Shown in pieces: positions 60,280 to 64,000 of a stretch of DNA of 64,000 bases. Position numbers and translations under genes: made by a program. Every line of letters begins with the position of its first letter. Within the stretch, counting starts at the first letter, position 1. Origin of the DNA: Stenotrophomonas acidaminiphila (GTDB lineage Bacteria > Pseudomonadota > Gammaproteobacteria > Xanthomonadales > Xanthomonadaceae); the NCBI RefSeq assembly GCF_001431595.1, contig NZ_LDJO01000024.1:62001-126000 (forward strand), in the 5' to 3' direction. Under the pieces are notes generated by a model that saw only the letters and a program-made list of their open reading frames with translations, was not told where the DNA came from and did no database searches.

Positions 60280-60315
60280 CCTCGCCGACGCCACGCCCAT
60301 CCCTCCCGACCGCCC

Positions 60316-60552
60316 ATGCCCATGACCGCTCCCGAACTGGAATGCTGCAAATGCCACGCCCCGATGCACCCCGGCTACCTGCTGGAGGAAGGCCATGCCA
60401 ACGAACGCTCGATCACGGCCTGGGTCGAAGGCCAGCCGCAGAAATCGTTCTGGATGGGCCTGAAGACGCCGCGTGAGAAACTGGCCACGCGCACCTACCG
60501 CTGCACGGGCTGTGGTTACCTTGAGAGCTACGCCCCCGCCCCCGCCGCCTGA
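60316..60552 (+). CDS. Small zinc-ribbon protein
   Basis: A 78-residue protein with two CxxC knuckles, CKCHAPMHPGYLLEEG and CTGCGYLESYA, typical of a metal-binding ribbon. The middle reads ANERSITAWVEGQPQKSFWMGLK, as in a conserved family of uncharacterised small proteins. The function is unknown; nucleic-acid or protein binding is plausible. It follows the PIN-PhoH gene by 36 bp and may be co-transcribed. An alternative start lies two codons downstream. Confidence 0.7.
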   Translation: MPMTAPELECCKCHAPMHPGYLLEEGHANERSITAWVEGQPQKSFWMGLKTPREKLATRTYRCTGCGYLESYAPAPAA

Positions 60553-60580
60553 AGCCCGCCATGCACTGCCCGGAGTCGCC

Positions 60581-61075
60581 GTGAAAGCCGCCCATTCCCT
60601 GCCCCTGCTCGCCACCTGCCTGCTCGCGCTGGCCGCCTGCACGCCGGCCAACGTGAAGCCCGGCGCGTCCGTACCAACGGCGATCAAGGCCGGGCAGTCG
60701 TGGGTGGTCACGCGCCCGATCGTCGCCGCGCAGGTGCTCGACACCTGCTCGCGCGACAGCCCGGCCAGGCAACCCGACGGCATCAGCGGCTACTGGGCGC
60801 CCAGCCGTGCGCAGATCGACGCGCTGGAAAGCCGCCTGCAGCAACTGCAGCCCACCATCGCCGAGCCCACCCGCTCGGGCCGCCAGTACGTGGGCTTCAT
60901 CGCCGGCGGCCGGCAGCTGATCTACATCAACGCCTTCACCCTGCCGGACCACGACAAGACCAACCCGGCGCGCGAAGCGGTGCGCGTCTGCGACGGCGGC
61001 GCCGCCTTCTGGGGCGCGGTGTACGACCCGCAGACCGGCAGCTTCTCCGGGATCGCCACCAACGGCGGCTTCTGA
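60581..61075 (+). CDS. Conserved hypothetical lipoprotein
   Basis: A 164-residue predicted lipoprotein with signal sequence and lipobox ALAAC (C20). The mature part includes QVLDTCSRDSPARQPDGISGYWAPSRAQID, then ALESRLQQLQP, and IAGGRQLIYINAFTLP, ending CDGGAAFWGAVYDPQTGSFSGIATNGGF. Two conserved-looking cysteines could form a disulfide. I do not recognise a functional family. A GTG at 60581 is taken as start with cggag at good spacing. It lies 28 bp after the zinc-ribbon gene. Confidence 0.7.
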   Translation: MKAAHSLPLLATCLLALAACTPANVKPGASVPTAIKAGQSWVVTRPIVAAQVLDTCSRDSPARQPDGISGYWAPSRAQIDALESRLQQLQPTIAEPTRSGRQYVGFIAGGRQLIYINAFTLPDHDKTNPAREAVRVCDGGAAFWGAVYDPQTGSFSGIATNGGF

Positions 61076-61100
61076 GCGGGCCGGCCGTACCGTCAACGCC

Positions 61101-61775
61101 ATGGGCATACAGCTCCCCCGTTGGGTATGGATCGGCGCGATCGCGCTGTCCTGCGTGGCCGGCATGGTCAACGTGGTCGGCTTCCTCGGCTTCGAACACC
61201 AGGCGGTCAGCCACCTCACCGGCACCACCAGCCAGCTCGGCATGGCGCTGGTGCAGCACGACTGGCGCAGCGTCGCGCACCTGTGGGGGATGCTGATCGC
61301 GTTCTCGCTGGGAGCGATGCTGAGCGGGCTCATCGTGCAGGACGGCACGTTGCGCCTGGGCCGTCGCTACGGCGTGGTGCTGACCATCGAATCGCTGTTG
61401 CTGCTGGTGGCGATCCCGCTGTTCAAGCAGCAGCAGATCTGGGGCGCGCTGGCCGCGGCCATGGCCTGCGGCCTGCAGAACGCCATGGTCACCACCTTCA
61501 GCGGCGCGGTGGTGCGCACCACCCATCTCAGCGGCATGTTCACCGACCTGGGCATCGGCCTGGGCCACCTGCTGCGCGGGCTGCCGCTGCAGATGCGACG
61601 GCTGACACTGAGCGGGCTGATCATCAGCGGCTTCCTGGCCGGCGGCGTCATCGGTGCCTGGCTGTTCCAGCGCTACGGCTACGACGCGCTGCTCGCACCG
61701 GCGCTGCTGACCGGTTGCACCGGTGCCACCTACATCATCTACCGGCTGTCCCAGCGCCTGTACACCGCCCCCTGA
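61101..61775 (+). CDS. YoaK family (DUF1275) membrane protein
   Basis: A 224-residue integral membrane protein of about six helices. Family motifs are the opening [23 protein letters not shown], then a central [30 protein letters not shown]. The protein's role is unknown across bacteria; a small-molecule transporter is often suggested on hydropathy alone. It stands between the lipoprotein gene and thiD. Confidence 0.85.
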   Translation: MGIQLPRWVWIGAIALSCVAGMVNVVGFLGFEHQAVSHLTGTTSQLGMALVQHDWRSVAHLWGMLIAFSLGAMLSGLIVQDGTLRLGRRYGVVLTIESLLLLVAIPLFKQQQIWGALAAAMACGLQNAMVTTFSGAVVRTTHLSGMFTDLGIGLGHLLRGLPLQMRRLTLSGLIISGFLAGGVIGAWLFQRYGYDALLAPALLTGCTGATYIIYRLSQRLYTAP

Positions 61776-61810
61776 CGGCAGCAGCAGGCCAAACACGGCA
61801 CAATCGTGCC

Positions 61811-62620
61811 ATGACGCCTTCCACACCCGTTTCCGCCCTGACCATCGCCGGCTCCGATTCGGGCGGCGGCGCCGGCATCCAGGCCGACCTCAAGGCCTTC
61901 GCCGCGCATCGCGTGCATGGCCTGTCCGCGATCGCCGCGCTGACCGCGCAGAACACCCGCGGTGTCATCGCCGTGCACGTGCCGCCGCTGGAATTCCTGC
62001 AGGCCCAGCTCGATGCCTGCTTCGACGATTTCGACATCCACGCGGTCAAGCTCGGCATGCTCGCCAACGCCGACGTCATCCACCTGGTCGCCGACGTACT
62101 GGAAACGCACCGCCCGCCGCAGGTGGTGCTGGACCCGGTGATGGTCGCCACCAGCGGCGCCCGCCTGCTGGAAGCCAGCGCGCTGCGCGCGCTGCGCGAG
62201 CGCCTGCTGCCCCTGGCCACGCTGCTCACCCCGAACACCCCCGAGGCCGAGCTGCTGCTCGGGCGCCGCATCGGCAATGCCACCGAAGCCGAAGACGCCG
62301 CCGCCGCGCTGCTCGGGCTCGGCGCCGGAGCGGTCCTGCTCAAGGGCGGGCACCTGGATGAAGGCCCGCGCGTGATCGACCGCTATTTCGATGGCGTCAC
62401 CGGCGAGGAATTCAGCCACGCCCGGCTGCCGGTGGATGCGCACGGCACCGGCTGCACCCTGGCCGCGGCCATCGCCGCGCAGTTGTGCCGCGGGCTGTCG
62501 CTGCCCAATGCCTGCGGAGCCGCCATCGACTACGTTGCGCGCGGCCTGCGCAACGGCTACCAGCCGGGGCGCGGCGAGGTCATGGTGCTGGATCACTTCG
62601 GCGCGGCCGGCCCGGCATGA
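61811..62620 (+). CDS. thiD: Hydroxymethylpyrimidine/phosphomethylpyrimidine kinase
   Basis: A 269-residue ribokinase-fold enzyme phosphorylating HMP twice for thiamine synthesis. The start [20 protein letters not shown] is diagnostic, with [35 protein letters not shown] and the anion-hole motif [15 protein letters not shown] (catalytic aspartate-like base region GTGC). No THI-box is seen in the 35 bp upstream, so TPP riboswitch control is not evident. It overlaps the next gene by 4 bp. Confidence 0.96.
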   Translation: MTPSTPVSALTIAGSDSGGGAGIQADLKAFAAHRVHGLSAIAALTAQNTRGVIAVHVPPLEFLQAQLDACFDDFDIHAVKLGMLANADVIHLVADVLETHRPPQVVLDPVMVATSGARLLEASALRALRERLLPLATLLTPNTPEAELLLGRRIGNATEAEDAAAALLGLGAGAVLLKGGHLDEGPRVIDRYFDGVTGEEFSHARLPVDAHGTGCTLAAAIAAQLCRGLSLPNACGAAIDYVARGLRNGYQPGRGEVMVLDHFGAAGPA

Positions 62621-63459
62621 GCGCGCACTCCGTCCTCGACGTCGCGGCGGCGGACGGACACCGCTTCCAGCTGCTCGCCCACCTGCCATCGCAGCCCCGT
62701 GAGGCGGTGCTGTGGCTGCCCGCACTGGGCGTGGCCGCGCGCCATTACCTGCCGCTGGCCGACGCCCTGGCGGCGCGCGGCACCGCCGTGTTCGTGCATG
62801 AATGGCGTGGCAACGGCAGCAGCAGCCTGCGCGCCGGCAGGAACGGCGACTGGGGTTACCGCGAGCTGCTGCAGCATGACCTGCCCGCCGCCGAGGCAGC
62901 GGTCCGCTCGGCGCTGCCCGGCCTCGCGCTGCGGCTGGGCGGGCACAGCCTCGGCGGACAACTGGCGTGCTGCCATGCCGGCCTGCATCCGGACGCCTTC
63001 GCCGCGCTCTGGCTGGTCGCCAGCGGCACCCCGTGGTGGCAGGGCTTTCCCGCGCCGCGGCGCTGGCTGTTGCCATCGGCCTATCGCTTCCTGCCCTGGC
63101 TGGCGCAACGGCGCGGGGCGCTGCCCGGGCGCCGGCTCGGCTTCGGCGGCACCGAGGCACGCAGCCTGATCCACGACTGGGCCCGGGTCGGCCTCAGCGG
63201 GCACTACGCCGCGGCAGGGCTGGCGGTCGACCTGGATGCGGCGATGCATGCCCTCGCGCTGCCGGTGCAGGCGCTGCTGTTCGACGCCGACTGGCTCGCC
63301 CCGGCCGGCTCCATGCGCCACCTGTTGTCCAAGATGCCGGCCGCGCCGGCGACGCTGCGGATCCTGTCCGGCGACGAACTGGGCGCACCTGCCGACCACT
63401 TCAGCTGGATGAAATCGCCGGCCATCGTCGCCGATGCGCTGGCATCGGCATCGTTATAG
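62617..63459 (+). CDS. Alpha/beta hydrolase
   Basis: A 280-residue alpha/beta hydrolase. The nucleophile elbow is GGHSLGGQ (S111) and the acid is likely in LLFDADWLAP; the histidine is in PADHFSWMK. The oxyanion strand motif is LWLPALGVAARHY. It resembles the BioH/esterase branch but lacks a clear substrate cue. The start overlaps thiD by 4 bp (ATGA), so the two are one operon. Confidence 0.82.
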   Translation: MSAHSVLDVAAADGHRFQLLAHLPSQPREAVLWLPALGVAARHYLPLADALAARGTAVFVHEWRGNGSSSLRAGRNGDWGYRELLQHDLPAAEAAVRSALPGLALRLGGHSLGGQLACCHAGLHPDAFAALWLVASGTPWWQGFPAPRRWLLPSAYRFLPWLAQRRGALPGRRLGFGGTEARSLIHDWARVGLSGHYAAAGLAVDLDAAMHALALPVQALLFDADWLAPAGSMRHLLSKMPAAPATLRILSGDELGAPADHFSWMKSPAIVADALASASL

Positions 63460-63477
63460 GAAAATTTCACAAAAGCG

Positions 63478-63506
63478 TTGACGCATGCGCGTCATATCCG
63501 CATAAT
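63478..63506 (+). promoter_or_regulatory. tRNA-Arg promoter
   Basis: TTGACG (63478-63483), 17 bp, CATAAT (63501-63506). The start would be near 63513, about 9 nt before the first tRNA. A near-consensus arrangement. Confidence 0.85.
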
Positions 63507-63521
63507 TCCGCTCCTGACGAC

Positions 63522-63598
63522 GCGCCCGTAGCTCAGTTGGATAGAGTACCTGGCTACGAACCAGGCGGTCGGGAGTTCGAATCTCTCCGGGCGCGCCA
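63522..63598 (+). tRNA. tRNA-Arg (anticodon ACG), copy 1, CCA encoded
   Basis: A 77-nt tRNA. The acceptor gcgcccg/cgggcgc pairs, with discriminator G and CCA. The anticodon stem cctgg/ccagg holds loop ctacgaa, so the anticodon is ACG. A34 is the target of TadA, whose gene is in this window. The T-arm is gggagttcgaatctctc. Confidence 0.97.
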
Positions 63599-63650
63599 GT
63601 TTGGAACACTGCACCAGCAGCGTTCCCCGTCAGAACAATAAAGGTAAAAC

Positions 63651-63727
63651 GCGCCCGTAGCTCAGTTGGATAGAGTACCTGGCTACGAACCAGGCGGTCG
63701 GGAGTTCGAATCTCTCCGGGCGCGCCA
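63651..63727 (+). tRNA. tRNA-Arg (anticodon ACG), copy 2, CCA encoded
   Basis: Identical to copy 1 over all 77 nt, starting 129 bp after it with a 52-bp spacer that contains no promoter. It is most likely processed from the same transcript. Confidence 0.97.
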
Positions 63728-63735
63728 TTACACCG

Positions 63736-63765
63736 AACAGCAGGCTTTGCCTGCTGTTTTTTTTT
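63736..63765 (+). terminator. Terminator of the tRNA-Arg operon
   Basis: A 10-bp stem, aacagcaggc/gcctgctgtt, with a 3-nt loop is followed by a T-run of nine (63757-63765). A textbook intrinsic terminator. Confidence 0.95.
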
Positions 63766-63900
63766 GCGTTTCCAAACGCCACGACCGCGACCACGGGCCC
63801 GCCGCCTGCCCTCACCCCACCGCGCGCATCGCCGGCAGACAGGGCCGCGCCCGCAAGCACGCCTGGCGATTCCCCGGGGACCCGGCGCATGGACGAGCGT

Positions 63901-63927
63901 AAAAAAAAACGCCGGCTTGCGCCGGCG
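63901..63927 (-). terminator. Terminator of a minus-strand gene at the window edge
   Basis: The stem cgccggc/gccggcg with tetraloop ttgc is preceded on the plus strand by nine A, giving a clean U-tract on the minus strand. It lies 28 bp past the stop codon of the partial gene on the right edge. The 135 bp between it and the tRNA terminator show no gene. Confidence 0.9.
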
Positions 63928-63954
63928 CTTTCATTCAACGCGAACCGCTGCCTT

Positions 63955-64000
63955 TCAGCTTTGCGGCGGCGCCACGGCCGGCTCCGCATCCCCGGACGCC
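63955..64000 (-). CDS. 3' end of a gene entering from the right edge (partial)
   Basis: Fourteen codons and a TGA read ASGDAEPAVAPPQS on the minus strand, an Ala/Pro-rich acidic tail. Support is the strong minus-strand terminator just after the stop. The family cannot be told from so little. In relatives a protein-quality-control gene sits near tRNA clusters, but that is only a guess. Confidence 0.5.
   Translation of the reverse strand, partial: ASGDAEPAVAPPQS

Noticed and set aside
61811-61845. A TPP riboswitch before thiD
   Set aside because: Only 35 bp separate the YoaK-family gene and thiD, and no THI-box consensus can be read.
63766-63900. A small gene between the tRNA-Arg terminator and the edge terminator
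   Set aside because: Frames there are short, Pro/Arg-rich and without ribosome-binding sites.

Overview
The window is a high-GC, gene-dense stretch of a gammaproteobacterial chromosome. It most likely comes from the Xanthomonadaceae/Lysobacteraceae (Xanthomonas, Stenotrophomonas, Lysobacter and relatives); the genus cannot be resolved by reading alone. The support is the very Xanthomonas-like IspG, PcnB and GcvR N-termini (the latter two with TTG starts), the acnB / PIN toxin-antitoxin / acnA block, a repetitive transmembrane protein next to nfuA, and the pcnB-folK-panBC-panD run. I see no insertion sequence, prophage, integron or CRISPR array. Nearly every ORF that looks real is intact. The many long antisense ORFs are GC-driven shadows.

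Layout. 1-8 kb: a repetitive membrane protein with nfuA; pterin dehydratase (phhB) with a TonB-domain lipoprotein; rluC divergent from rne, which has a leader of roughly 370-400 nt. 8-13 kb: a GacA-type response regulator, a PAP2 phosphatase and ispG, divergent from the redox two-component pair regB-regA. 12.7-20 kb: an SDR, acnB, a VapBC-type module with a readable operator/promoter, and acnA. 20-28 kb: a Tat-exported M19 peptidase-like protein lacking the HxD metal motif, dnaB, an FMN reductase, an AsnB-type amidotransferase and a fused alpha-beta 2-oxoacid dehydrogenase E1. 28-36 kb: GST, two GNATs, EcsC, orn, tadA, tRNA-Ser, a LysR regulator, serS, and two tandem TonB-C-domain proteins. 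36-42 kb: aroA-pheA-serC, an FHA protein, and two PHA-granule genes. 42-49.5 kb: an aldehyde dehydrogenase, then a TonB-dependent receptor, an SO2930-type diheme cytochrome lipoprotein and a parallel beta-helix lipoprotein, divergent from an AraC-type regulator. 49.6-55.3 kb: pgi, panD, panC, panB, folK, pcnB. 55.3-64 kb: tRNA-Glu, fdxA, a BamC-like lipoprotein, dapA, gcvR, bcp, a PIN-PhoH ATPase, small proteins, a YoaK-family protein, thiD, a hydrolase and two identical tRNA-Arg genes.

Most genes are core functions: isoprenoids, the TCA cycle, aromatic amino acids and serine, pantothenate, lysine, RNA decay and maturation, and replication. The best candidate for a poorly described system is 43.4-49.5 kb. 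It pairs two lipoproteins of families that regularly occur together with no known function (parallel beta-helix and SO2930-type diheme cytochrome), next to an outer-membrane receptor and a dedicated-looking regulator. Other points for a second look are the overlapping face-to-face tRNA-Glu and pcnB promoters, the vapBC promoter reading towards acnB, the 34-residue repeats in the first gene, and the M19 protein without its first metal site.
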